Of a DNA stretch of 64,000 bases, positions 35,046-47,200 are shown one piece after another. The stretch spans positions 1-64,000 of the forward strand of contig MU839238.1 of assembly GCA_030685235.1 (NCBI GenBank), given 5' to 3'. Every line of letters begins with the position of its first letter. Position 1 is the first letter of the stretch. A model generated the notes under the pieces. That model worked only from the letters and a program-made list of their open reading frames with translations. It was not told where the DNA came from and did not search any database. Made by a program: the position numbers and the translations under genes. This DNA is from Copromyces sp. CBS 386.78. Its lineage: Eukaryota > Ascomycota > Sordariomycetes > Sordariales > Sordariaceae.

Positions 35046-36224
35046 CTTTGTTTTCTTGTTTTCCGTTTCAAAAAGGGTATAATGAGACTTGGCGGAGAAT
35101 GACTGAATGAGGACAGACGGTTGCTAACGAGTGGTGTCAAGGTCCGGCCTGTCGGTGGGGTAGTAGTGTGTCGTCGTCGTCGTCGTCGTTGTCCGTTGAG
35201 ACTGGTCGGTGATGTCAAGCTCGAACAAGTGGGAAAAAAAGACTGAGAAGTCAAACACGAGAGCAAGGGTGTAACAAGGGAATAGTGAGTGATGATTGGC
35301 TCAACCAGATGTTCCCTCACATTCAGAAAGGAGATGTTGTTTCCCTATTACTAACCCCGTTGCTTCATGATAATGGAATGGAACTGAAGGGGAAAAAAAA
35401 AGAGAACTGGAGACTTGATGAAACAAAAGAAGGATACCCATCAAGTTTTAACCTCTGAACAAATTCCCAGTCTAGCCCCAGATGAAACCCGCCCAAGGGA
35501 CCCAATGGATTGGGTTAAGGGGGTAAAATTCTGAAACGAGCAAAGAAAAGAAAGTGGGATAAAAAAAGAGCTTGGGGACTGGCTGGTTGGGCGGTTACGC
35601 AGAGCGGTGTCTTCTGTGGTTGTGGCGATGTGAGCCAGAAGCAGAAGAATTCTTGAAACTTATGCAGGCAGGGGGAGAGGTGAATGAGAATGATAATTAC
35701 CCTCCTTCGGGCGTCAACGAGCAACCTCGTTTCACCTTTCTCACATCCAAAAGAAAGTGACCAAAGTCAATAATTTGCCCACAACATGTCCAAAAGCGTT
35801 CCTGGAAGCCTGGGTCTTGTTCGTGGGTGGCCCATCCTTCCACAGCTAGGGTGACATTTTCCACCCGCAGAAGCGCAGGCGAGCAGAAAAGACAGGCCAG
35901 TGGGCGTTGATGGCGTGTGGTGATGGTGGTGGTGGTGGTCCTCGAGCGGGAACCTATCGCGTGTAAGTGATGAATGCGCCCAAGTGGATCACTCGGCTTG
36001 TAAACATTCAGCACAGTAAGCGTGAGCTATACTCGTCAGGACTAGAATCGTCCCCAGACCCTTTGAAGGCGTTTCTAGCCCAGACGAGTACTGGTGAGGC
36101 TCCTGCTCTCGCCGTGCTGTGCTCCTTTTGCCCTTCTCTTTTTCCTCGCTGTCTTTGCCATTTCTCCTGGGCTCACGCGATGGATGCCTGATGGATCCCT
36201 ATTTTCATCACTCGTGAGTGTCGA
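35046..36224. other. Upstream region of the 842-residue protein gene, up to the copia insertion
   Basis: A GTCGTCGTCGTCGTCGTTGTC microsatellite lies about 125 bp upstream of the start. Open frames here are short shadows. Composition is normal right up to the transposon target site, so RIP has not visibly spread into this flank. Confidence 0.6.
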
Positions 36225-36229
36225 GTTTC
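36225..36229. repeat. Target site duplication, left copy (GTTTC)
   Basis: The five bases directly before TGTTGG match those directly after the 3' LTR. Five bp is the usual size for copia integration. Confidence 0.88.
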
Positions 36230-36402
36230 TGTTGGTGGGTCCCGGGCACAGGGCACAGACCATCTGTTCGCCCCACTCGTGCCCTGGGTTTCTAGCCCAC
36301 CGTTTCTAGCCCTCCAGACTTTCCGCTCTCCTCTCTCTCCTTCAAATAGCATTATTATCAATCATCATATCGATTACGTTCTCGATCGCTCGTGATCTCA
36401 CA
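36230..36402 (+). repeat. 5' LTR of the copia element
   Basis: It starts TGTTGGTGGGTCCCGGG and ends TCTCACA. Its length, 173 bp, is the same as the 3' LTR. RIP-type changes are in its inner half (ATTATTATC, CGATTACG) while its outer start is unmutated. GGTTATAAGCCC follows directly, where the primer-binding site should be. Confidence 0.92.
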
Positions 36403-39400
36403 GGTTATAAGCCCTCTACCTTCCCTATAAAAAATAGCAATCACTATTAATATAATAAGCCTTACGATCTTCTAATATTCGAGAAACGGGTAGCAAAAAC
36501 GATCGCGTATCAATAAAAAATCGTCGAAAAAACGCGCGACAAAATAAATTTCCTACATTTACCCTAAAGATTCTAAGAAACAACTACTATACCCTATACC
36601 TAATATAATCAACCTTACTAATATAATTAATAGATAATAGTCAAATAACTACTACAAATAATACAACCGTACTCAATTTAATAACTAGCGCAAACCTCAA
36701 TCTCTTTTACTAAAGGCAAATAAGCAAAAGCGATAACGATAACTATAAAATCGCCATATCTACCTCATCCCCCCTCGTCTACCTTTTAAGCGAATAGAAT
36801 ATTAATAACTAAGAATAAGATTTTAAAATCGAATTTAATTCTTTAGGCCTATATAAATTCATCTTCGCCAAAAATCCCCCCGCTAAACCCAACGAAGAGA
36901 CTAAACTAGAAAAGTATAAAGCCTAATATATAAAACGTACCGGCGCTATAAAAATTCTATTATCCACCCTCAAATACAAATTAATTACTACTACCCTTAT
37001 AATTAATAATTAAAATAGGAAAGGTAAAAATCCGAAGGCACTATTTAACCTCGTTCAATTCTATATCGTTCGCGTTATTAATAAAGCCCGTATAAAGGTC
37101 TTCTACGCATACATATCTATCAAAAAATCCAATTTTAATTCTATAAGATCCTTCTACAATTAATATACTAAACTTCGTAAGCGTATTTATAATACTAAAT
37201 ACGAATTTACTAATAATATTAAAATCGGCTACCTATATAATACAATTAAAAATACCTACCCTATTAACGCTAAATACTAATTAAAAGCTTTAGAAGATAA
37301 ATAAATAACAATTAGTAATTTATTAACTAAATTAAGTAATATTAATATCGCTAAAGCTCGTATACTTAACCTTAACGTTAATATTAATAAGACCAGTACG
37401 AATACTACAGCTTCGAACAATACTAGTACCAGTAATAATACCTCTACTAAAGAGAAAAATAATAAGCGACTCTAATATACTTCGTATAATAAGAAGATTT
37501 ATAAAACCCAAAAGTACATGCTATACAGTCATTACGTCTCGAACAAGGTAGAGATCTACTAAATCTATAACCCTAAGAAGGCCCCTAATTCCTAAAAGCC
37601 TAAGAAGAAGGTTTTCGCTAAAAAGGCCGCTATTAATATTAATACCTTAACTAATAACAATTCCTTTAACTTTACTACCCTGGTTATTACGGGCTCTACC
37701 CTCCTTTATAGCGGCGGAATATTTATAGTTAACAATAATATAGATTTTTACTAAAGCCCCTAACTAACGCTACCTAACGTATTAATAATTATATTAATAA
37801 TTATTAATTAATTATTTTAAATTATTTACAACTTTAATATATATAAAGTAACGTTATTAAAGACCAACAAACTCTAAGGCAAATAAATATATATAATCTA
37901 ATTATATACAATTTAGGTTATACTTCGAATATCTTTAATTATTTAAAATAATTTACTAACTTATAACTACTTCCTCATCCTATCGTTTATACTATTAACA
38001 ATAATAATTCTACGTACGCCTATTATATAAGTACGGTAAAATTTATAATACTAACTACAATGAATATTAATATTATAATCCGGATTAAAAACGTGATTTA
38101 CTCCCCTAATACCCCAGTAAATCTACTTACAACTAAAGAACTTCTTAATAATAGTATAATCTAAAATATATAATTTAACTAAATTACAGTATATAAAATT
38201 ACTATCTAATATAAATAGATTAATAACCTTCTAATACTATTAATCTTCGTATACCTAAATTTCTCTTAAAATATTTATTACGCTATAATAATATTAATTA
38301 ACTACTTAATAATATACCGCCGACTTATATACGCAAGTAGGGATTAAGTCTTTAAAACCTATAAAACGGCTAATATTAAACTTAGCAATACCTAAGATTA
38401 TTTCTATAAGGCCTATATCAAAATTAAAATATATAATATAATCCCTAAGATCGCTAGTAAAATTATAATTTAACCTATAATTTATATCTATATCGACGTC
38501 GTTTCCTATATAATACTAAATTATAAAAAATACAAATATATAATCTATTTCGTCTATAAAATAATAAGTTTCTACTAAATAAAATTCATAGTTAATAAAA
38601 GCAATATATTTACCTAAATTAAAGAATTTAAAAAATAGGCTAAACTCCAAAATAATCTCAAAATTAAGGCCTTTAGCTTTAATAATAATCTAAAATTCGA
38701 TTTTAATATTAAAGAGTTTTAAAATAGTAAAATCGTTAACTAAATAAAATTAAAAGGGGTAAAATTATTCAAATTAACACCCTATACCCTATAAATATAA
38801 AGCAAAATCGAAAGAGCTAGCGCCATCATTATACAACGTACTAAAGCCTTAATATTAGATCTAAATATATTAAAACATTTCTAACCTTTTATAATAGCTT
38901 ACAATATTAAAATTCTTAACCTTTTACCCTCGAAAACCTACAATGGTTATAACCTATAAGAATTACTAACAGAAATTACTAATTTCCCTAACGAAATTAA
39001 ATAACCTTATATTAAATACTTATAATCTTATTTCTATACTATATATTATTTTATTAAACTATAAAAACGACCGCAAAGAAATAAATTTCGTACTAAAGTA
39101 CAAAAAGGATATTTCATCGGTTTTAATAACCTTTACAATCGTATTATATTTATTTAAAACCCAAATACAAGCGAAATCATCAAAGCTAATATAATAATAT
39201 TTTTAAAAGAGGATATAACCAACTAAGATTAAATCCGTAACAATAATAGTAATATTATTAAATATTATATTATCTTTTCTAATTAAATAATTAATAAAAT
39301 TAATAAAGTTATAAATAGCGGCCACTAAATTTAGATTAAAATCGATAATAAAATTCCCTAATAATAGTTATAATTACAATAGGCATTTACGCCTCCCTTA

Positions 39401-41897
39401 CAATATATAATCCAAAAACTAGGAAATACAACTATTATACTACCTCTTACTCTAGAACCTACTCTAATACTTTAATAAAATGCCCCAATTCCCTAAAATA
39501 CTTAAGTAATACAATACTCTCAAATAACAAATCTTACCTCCTATTATTAACAAACTCCTTCATTGCTAGAACTAAATTAATAAAGTATTTTAAATTCTAT
39601 TGAAAAAGAGTTAATCTATAGGGGTAACGGTTATAATTAAGATTAAAATCACAATCACAATAAGGATCAACTACTAAATCTTAAAAATCTTAATAAAAAG
39701 GATCCTAAACCCCGTAGTCAACGCGACCTTTCTATAAATAATAAACTAACTATATATACTACACTAAATACACCGTTACCTAACTCATTATAGCAACCTA
39801 TATTAGAAATTCGTTTACCCTCAATTAATACCCCTAACCGATTTCGAAATTTCAACCCCACTTTAAACATAAAAATCAGCAAACTACAATTCCAACCTAC
39901 TTAATAAATTACTCCAATTCAACCGACTACCTCAACTTAATAAACTACCCCTACTTAATTAATCGATCCTCCTCAACTATCTCAACCTCACTACTTATTT
40001 ACTAAACCAGCCGGTTACAACTATTACAATTAAAAGGTTAAAGATAATAACGGCAATATTATATATAAAAAAATTATACTACCTAACAATTATTATAGAA
40101 TAATAGAGAATTATTTAATATAGCGTAATCTATTTAAATATTATTTTACAATTATAAAAATCAATTACAATATAATTTATATAATTTAACCGCAACGGCA
40201 CATCCCTAAAAACTATCGCTTAGCATACAAATAACCGAACTACGAAATATATTAATTTCTAACTATAAAAAAGTAAATTAAAGCCTTAGAAAATCGTAAA
40301 GTTTATAAACTAATGCCTAAATCCAGCGATATAAAGGTTTTACCCGGCAAATAAATTTATAACGAAAAATATTTTATTAATTAAAAGGACTAAATAGCCA
40401 GAACTAAATAAGTAATTTACAATAACTTCGAAAAAGGAAATTAGGCCGTTCAAAATATCTACGCAGCGGTTGCGTATTCAGTAAACGTACGACTTTTCTT
40501 AGCCTTTATAGTAGTTAACGATTATAAGTATTATTAATTTAATTTCGATATTACTTTCTTCAATACCCCTATCTTAAATAATACTAAATATTACGTTAAA
40601 TAACTTACAATTCTCGAAAAAATACTACCTAATTATAATAAACGGGACATCGTCTACTAATTTAATAAAACGCTATATAATTTTAAATAGTTACCTCTTT
40701 ACTAATTTTAAACCCTATTACCCGTTCTCAAAAGTACTAGATTTATACCTATTAATATAAATTCGTATCTACTTATTAATAAAGAGCTAAATATACTACT
40801 AATCCTTTATATTAACAACTTCTTTATTACCGTAATAACTATTACTATAATTAACTAAGTAAAAGATTATTTAGCCAACTACTTTAAATTTAAATAATTA
40901 GGAGAAGTATATACCTTTCTAAATTGTAATATCATTAAAGATCGCTAGACTCGCACAATCTTTATATCCCAGGAAAAATATACCCGCACATTAATCGCAA
41001 AGTTCAACAATGGTAAATCTAAACTCTATAACGTCAAAACCCCATAGCCGCCGGATTATAAAATCTATAAGGGTATTAATATATCCCTTAAAGAAGCTAA
41101 ATCCTACCCTAAGAAGACTAAATCCCTAAACTAATTATCAATAAATATACAGCCAAATATCTCATTTACAATTAGTAAACTATACGAAGTAAATACAATT
41201 CCTACGAATAAATACCTTATTATCGTCAAATACCTCTAATAATACCTTTCTAAATTTACAAATTTAAATATCATTCTAAGAAACATACTATCACTATTAA
41301 TAGTACTATCCTTTCATACCTATACAAACGCCTCCTTCGCTAACAATATTCTATTAAAAAAGAGGACTACTAATTACATTATATTCTTTACCTATAATCC
41401 CATCTTATAGAAATCAAAAAAATAAGATTTAATAACAATAAATATAATTGAAGCCGAATTTACTAACTTAATACTAATAGTAAAAACTCTTAATTAAATA
41501 GGAAGGATACTAAACGACTTCAATGTAAATTTAGGCCTTCAAAAAGTCAACAAAATATTCTATACCAATAATAGCAACGCGAAAAATCGTATACTCAACC
41601 CTAATATACCAGCCAAAAACCGTTATATCAATATATAATACAAATAGTTAATTCAAGAAGTAGAAAAAGGGATATTTACAATCGAATATTTACCCGGCGA
41701 AGAAATACCAGTAAATAGCCTTACAAAAGCACTCAAACCTAATAAGCACGCAAAATTCATTAAACTAATAGGTATAGTCTAAAAGAAGGTCCCCTAAATA
41801 TAAAACACTATTAGAATTATCACTATATAAATAAGTAAATAGTATAAATAGCATACAAAGGGGGGACTCTTCAGCGGTCTTTCGGTCTATAGGGGTA

Positions 41898-42070
41898 TAT
41901 TAGTAAGTCCCGGGCATAGGGCACAGACTATCTGTTCGCCCCACTCGTGCCCTAGGTTTCTAGCCCACCGTTTCTAGCCCTCCAGACTTTCCGCTCTCCT
42001 CTCTCTCCTTCAGATAGCATCATCATCAATCATCATATCGATCACGTTCTCCATCGCTCGTGATCTCACA
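41898..42070 (+). repeat. 3' LTR of the copia element
   Basis: It starts TATTAGTAAGTCCCGGG, which is the 5' LTR start with G-to-A changes, and ends TCTCACA. The outer end is unmutated (ATCATCATC, CGATCACG). It is preceded directly by the purine tract TAGGGGTA and, 25 bp further up, by AAAGGGGGGA, either of which could be the polypurine primer. Confidence 0.92.
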
Positions 42071-42075
42071 GTTTC
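42071..42075. repeat. Target site duplication, right copy (GTTTC)
   Basis: This is an exact copy of 36225-36229 directly after the TCTCACA end of the 3' LTR. Confidence 0.88.
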
Positions 42076-44258
42076 ACATGCCCGAATATCTTCCTCCGCT
42101 GTAGATCAATGTGTTTAGTTCGATCGAGGACTGCCTCATGGTGATCAAATTGAAAATGGAAGCAACAGAACAACTTGCCCTCAACAACCCCAATCCCACC
42201 GTACCTGCAAAACCTCATCACTGTGACAACTGCAACCTCAACCCCCACTGTCCATCCACTCAACCGCGCAACCGCCAAAGATTCCACAAAATCCCACCAG
42301 GGTGCATCAGGGTGCCATGGGTGGTCGGTTGGTTCGACCACTATCAAATAGCAATCAATAGCCTGGTCAGGGGGGGTCGGCGGCTAAACCCTTGGCGATG
42401 ACACTATGTTTTTCGTTTACACCACTTTCCCCTCCTCCACAACCACCTCTACCCATCTTCCACACCTTAGTACAGCCGAGTTCATGGGAAAAATAACTGG
42501 TGGTCAAGCTTTCACTCCATGTGTGCTTGGGTGACGATCGTGGCACCAGTAGCTTGGAGTTATTGAGAAGCATTAATGTTCTCGACGCTCTTTTACCCCG
42601 CGTGCAAGTCCGCCTTAATTGGAAGCGTATAAGGAATTGATCGTCGAGATTATCCAACGACCGAATCACCGAGGTAGCGTGCGTGTGCTTGGGAGCTTCG
42701 ATTGCGAGGACGAGAAGAGCGTCTCAATGGCAGGGCTGACAAGGGTTTGTATTTTGTCAGCAATTTGGCTGGAATTCACGGTTCATGGTGTTTTTGTTGC
42801 TCCCTTCCACTTGGGTTAATTTTCCCTCCAGGTTCAACATAGCCAAGAATGCTCTTTCCTTGCTCCCACCACCGCCCTATACAGTCTATTCTACATAACG
42901 CTGGCTGGTTTTGTTAGTTTGGTACCCACTCCTAGTTTACTAGACGAAATTCATCTCGATTTATCCCAAAGCTTCACAAGCAGAAAATAAATCGATAAGT
43001 AGAGCTCCAAGAGCCATTAACAAGGCTCGAGATAGCATCAAATTTCTGAAAAAAAACAAAAAAAAACAAGAAAAAACATAATGCAAAATACTATCACGCT
43101 TTGTTCATAGAACGAAACGATTCAACCAAATAATATCAAAACGCCTACGAGGGAGGTTGACCCAAGGTCTCAAGCTAATAGCCAAACCAGTATTGGACTG
43201 TGTTCTCTTGCCAAAATGAACACAACAATTCGGGAATCCGTGCCACAAACGCACACTCAACTATCGACCCCTCCCCTCCATGGTGAGATCCATGATCATC
43301 ACACCATCTCATTTCCATCTCCCACCCAGCTGCAGCCTGCTCCTACCTTCAGCTGTGAACGACTTCGTCGGGAGCCTCGTCGTCATAAAACAAACCTACA
43401 ACATCCATAGGTAACACAACGACGCACTCGAACAGAGCACAACGGTGACACAGACAACACAAGCGCCCTTACCCAACCCAGCTCGGGTAGACGAGGGAGG
43501 GGAGTCTTGTACAGCATCTCGAGCTGGACCAAGACATGCAGATATGTACAATTACCGCGGACGAGGCAGACTTGCAGACATGCCCGTCCTTGTAGGCGTG
43601 CACGACATTTTTTTTCCCCCCCTCCTTGGCCGTCAGCAGCCACCGGCTTGGCCTCATGCAGTTAAGCATATACAGAGTCATTTGCCCGCCTGCTCACCTG
43701 TCTGCCCGGCCGGCCGGCCTCCGTCCCACCGACCAGGCCTGCCGCTGCCGCAATGCTTTCACAGCCGCGATTCATCACGGGATCCATGCCAGGGAACTCG
43801 GGTCTCTCGCGGGAAAAAAGCAAATGACTTGACTATGAAAGTCTAAGTGTATGTGTAGAGCTATAATGACCTTAGAGTCTGAAATACTCTAAAAGGCTGA
43901 AATCTGATACCGAGTCAAAGAAGCCCGAATGACAACCTGCCCTAACCGTTTATGCCCAAGACGCCAACGCTTCCATACCAGACCTGATTCCCATCCGTTG
44001 ATTGTCGGGCCATTCCATGCAGAGAAAAAGAAATCAAGGGAGATGTAAAACATGCCGATTCTCCCACCTTTTTCGCTTCTTGTCCTTTCCATTGTTTCTC
44101 TATACCTTTGACACGCTGAACGCCTATGTCCTTGTCGTCTTGAAAATCCCATAGTTCTTTCTCCACGAAAGTTCCTTCAGTTGTTAATCTATCCCGTCGT
44201 GTCTCGCAAGCCAAACACATCAACGATGCCGCTGTTGTCGGCCACGACGCCTACGGCG
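42076..44258. other. Gene-free spacer
   Basis: Composition is normal from the first bases after the transposon. Open frames of 60-130 codons overlap on both strands and show nothing recognisable. There is an A-rich tract at 43049-43078. The 3' end of the USP transcript should lie within the last few hundred bases. Confidence 0.55.
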
Positions 44259-47200
44259 CTACTGCAGGTCGCCTTCGTTGACCTCCTCCGTTGACATCTT
44301 GATATCTCCCAGTTCATCAAACTGTTCAGAGTTAACTGACGAGTTCTCCCACTCTGTATTGATCAAGATAATAATGTTAGGCGAGAGTGTCGCTCGATGC
44401 GATACTGGAGGAGTCGTCAAGCAACATACCGGACCCATCTTCTTCCACCTCGTCTACCTTCAATGTGTGCAATCGTTGGCCGATACCTGCGCCATTGTGT
44501 CAGTTATATGCCGCTATCCGTCTTTGGGGAAAATGCAACTTACTATGAAAAAGCCTTCTGAACCCCTTGGCTTCCACATCCTCTTCAGGGTCCGGAGGAG
44601 GAAAGTACTTGCTGCACAGGTCAATTACCCGTTCCAGGCTCACAACATGTCGCGCGGACACTTCAATGCCCGTCTCCACGAAATTGTCTCTCAGGTACTG
44701 CAGGCACCGGATTCCTAATCGCTTCGCGCTCGTCTTCATGCACTCCGCTTTCCTCTTATCCTGCTCGGTATCACCAAATGAGGGTGATGGTCCGTACTGG
44801 AAAAGCTTGTCGTAAAGGAAGCGCTCAGTTTCTGAACTGGTTCTCGTATCGAAGTAGCCCAATAAACCGGGAGCCCAGTCGGGAAGGATGCTGATCACTT
44901 GAAGAGCAACAGTCTCATCATCCTGGCTCTCGCGCTTGGAATCGAACAGAGCCCGGTGGAACTCCAAAAATGCTCCGCCATCTGCACTCTCCACGACGCG
45001 GCATTGGTCGCAAATATGCTCTATGAGCTTTTCTACCAGTAACCTGGTAGGCGCATGACGGCAAAACATCAGTGACGCATGTAGGAAAGGATAGATGAGC
45101 TGACTTGAGTTCTGGCTGCTGATGTTGGCGATAAGAGCGTTGAAAATGCCCTCTTCGAGCCATCGGCTTTGCTTCGCCAGATTGATGATAATTCGGTGAG
45201 TGCCCTCAACGTTTTGGTAGATGCCGATGAGCTTTTCGGCAAAGATGTTGGCTTGAGTCTTATCCCACATCGTTTCCAGAAGGTTGGCTTCCACTAGCGT
45301 ATACAGGAAAGGCTGTTCGAGCCATGGATCATTCTGAAGACGCTGGTCAGGACGACCTACAGTAATCCTGACCTGGTTATCGTCTTCGACTTGCATAGAG
45401 GCAAGCAAAATATCCAGCAAACCTATGAGTGATCCGTAGTCAGGCAACCGATTCTTAGCCCGGCGCGAGAGATGCATGGCAAGCTTTTGGTACTGTTGAC
45501 CGATGCGCAAATTGGCATCAGCCATGATGAGCTTCAGAAGAATCTCGAGGAATGGCCTCTTCAAGTAAATCGCCATCTCGTGGCGTCCCAGCTTGACGAA
45601 CGCCCCCATCAAACCAAAAACTTCAGGCCACGACCTCGTGGTAGAGCAGATGTTCGCAAAAAGGGTCTCGAAAAGAACCATGACATATTCCATGGCCGAA
45701 TCCTGGAAATCAACGTCATTCGCGTCGGGAGATGGCAAACCGTACCGCGATGGTAGCTGTTCCTTGATGACCTTGATCGCCTTAATCAGAATTTCGAGCG
45801 TCTTCTGGCGAACAGCGGCATCTGGATTTCTCTGCAGAAGCATCCGCAATGGCTCATACGGCCCAGAAGAGCACCGAAACATTTCTATGCTCGATTGAGG
45901 ACAATCTCGAGAAAGTTGCAGGATCTCCTCTGCAAGCAACCGGAAGTCTTCCAGATCTTTCAGTTTCGAAGCGACCTGGTCCAAATGGCCGAGCCCCATC
46001 GTAATGGCTTCGCCCTCAATCGCATGGTCTGGAGTGCACTGATGTCCGTTGGATTGCCTCATCAGCTCCACGGCGCGACACACATGCCGTGTGTGGTATG
46101 GGTCAAACAAGCAGTGTTTTCTCAGCAACATCATGTTGTCCTCCCCAATCCAGGGTTTTAGGTAAGGCAACATGTCGACCCGGAGCGGGCTGGCTTGCCC
46201 AAGTTCGCTAAGCCTTTGTTGCTTCTTCGCAAGAGATGACGACCGTTCATAAAACAGCATGTAGGCGCTATAAGACTTCTCAAAGTGCATGCCGTTATGG
46301 TCGGAGTTTGATCTGTAGTCCGTGCCACCGAAGCAGGCGTTTTCCAGTTGACTAGGATCAAAGCTTGTAACCGAGTCATCATTGTACTCAACCCACACCG
46401 GCTGTTCGCTTCTCGACGGCCGTTCACGGATGTAGGAATAGTAGTGGCCTGACTCGGCCGTCCCGGAGTGCACTAGGACCCCGACAAGCTCAAAGACATC
46501 CTCTTGCTGGTCCTCGTCTGGATTCTTCAAGTGCTCCATGGTATAGGGGTGCATGTCAATCTTGTCCGGGAAAGAGAAGAAGTCGTTGATCTTGCTCCTC
46601 TGAAGCGTACGCAGATTGAAATCGAAACGTTTCAAGTGGAAGATAAGATTGTCGGGGATATCCTTCAGACAAGCCCTCTTGACAGCATCAACGTGACGGT
46701 TGCATTCCGAACACTTGTACTTGTTCTCGCCTTCCATAATCTCCCCATCGACATATGCTTGCAAGCTTTCCTGCAAAGTGGTCTTCCCTTTGATGTCACA
46801 CTGTATGGCAGAGAAAGGTTCCAGCCGTTCGGAGACATGGCTGCATTCCTTCGAGGCAACCTGTTGGACCAGCTGTCCGCCGTAAAATGAGCGGAAACGG
46901 CGTCTGTCTGCATTGTTTAGGAACTGCCCTTCCCATCGATCGAAAAGAAGGTTGTAGAACTCGTCCACATCCATCTGGTTAGTGACGTCAATCACCGTAT
47001 CCTCATACGTTCTGATGCTCCCAATGCAGTCATCTGGGTTGGCAAAGCGACGGATGCTGTTTTGCATAAACGCAAATAGCCTCTGCATCTCAAGGAGTAG
47101 CTTCTGAGACCCCCCAATCATGTTCCGTACTGGGCTTTGCAAAATGTACTCACGGAAGTCCGTGTTCATGTAGAGCTGTGTCAACAAAGAGTTGAAGTAG

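Larger units (their letters stand above)
36230..42070 (+). mobile_element. Complete Ty1/copia LTR retrotransposon, killed by RIP
   Basis: Two 173-bp LTRs enclose 5.5 kb of TpA-saturated internal sequence, and GTTTC is duplicated on both sides. In one plus frame (that of ATC at 38486), with many TAA/TAG stops at former CAA/CAG codons, I can follow a Gag-like start (about 36850-37250), a zinc-knuckle-like segment (about 37510-37580), an integrase core ending in TPYT followed by a degraded .IERA. motif (about 38480-38990), the post-integrase segment with GYFIGFNN (about 39110), and a reverse transcriptase whose YVDD box now reads YINN (about 40808). RNase H remnants run to about 41780. Integrase before reverse transcriptase is the copia order. 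All parts lie in one frame, so the ancestor had a single polyprotein. No activity is possible. Confidence 0.93.
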
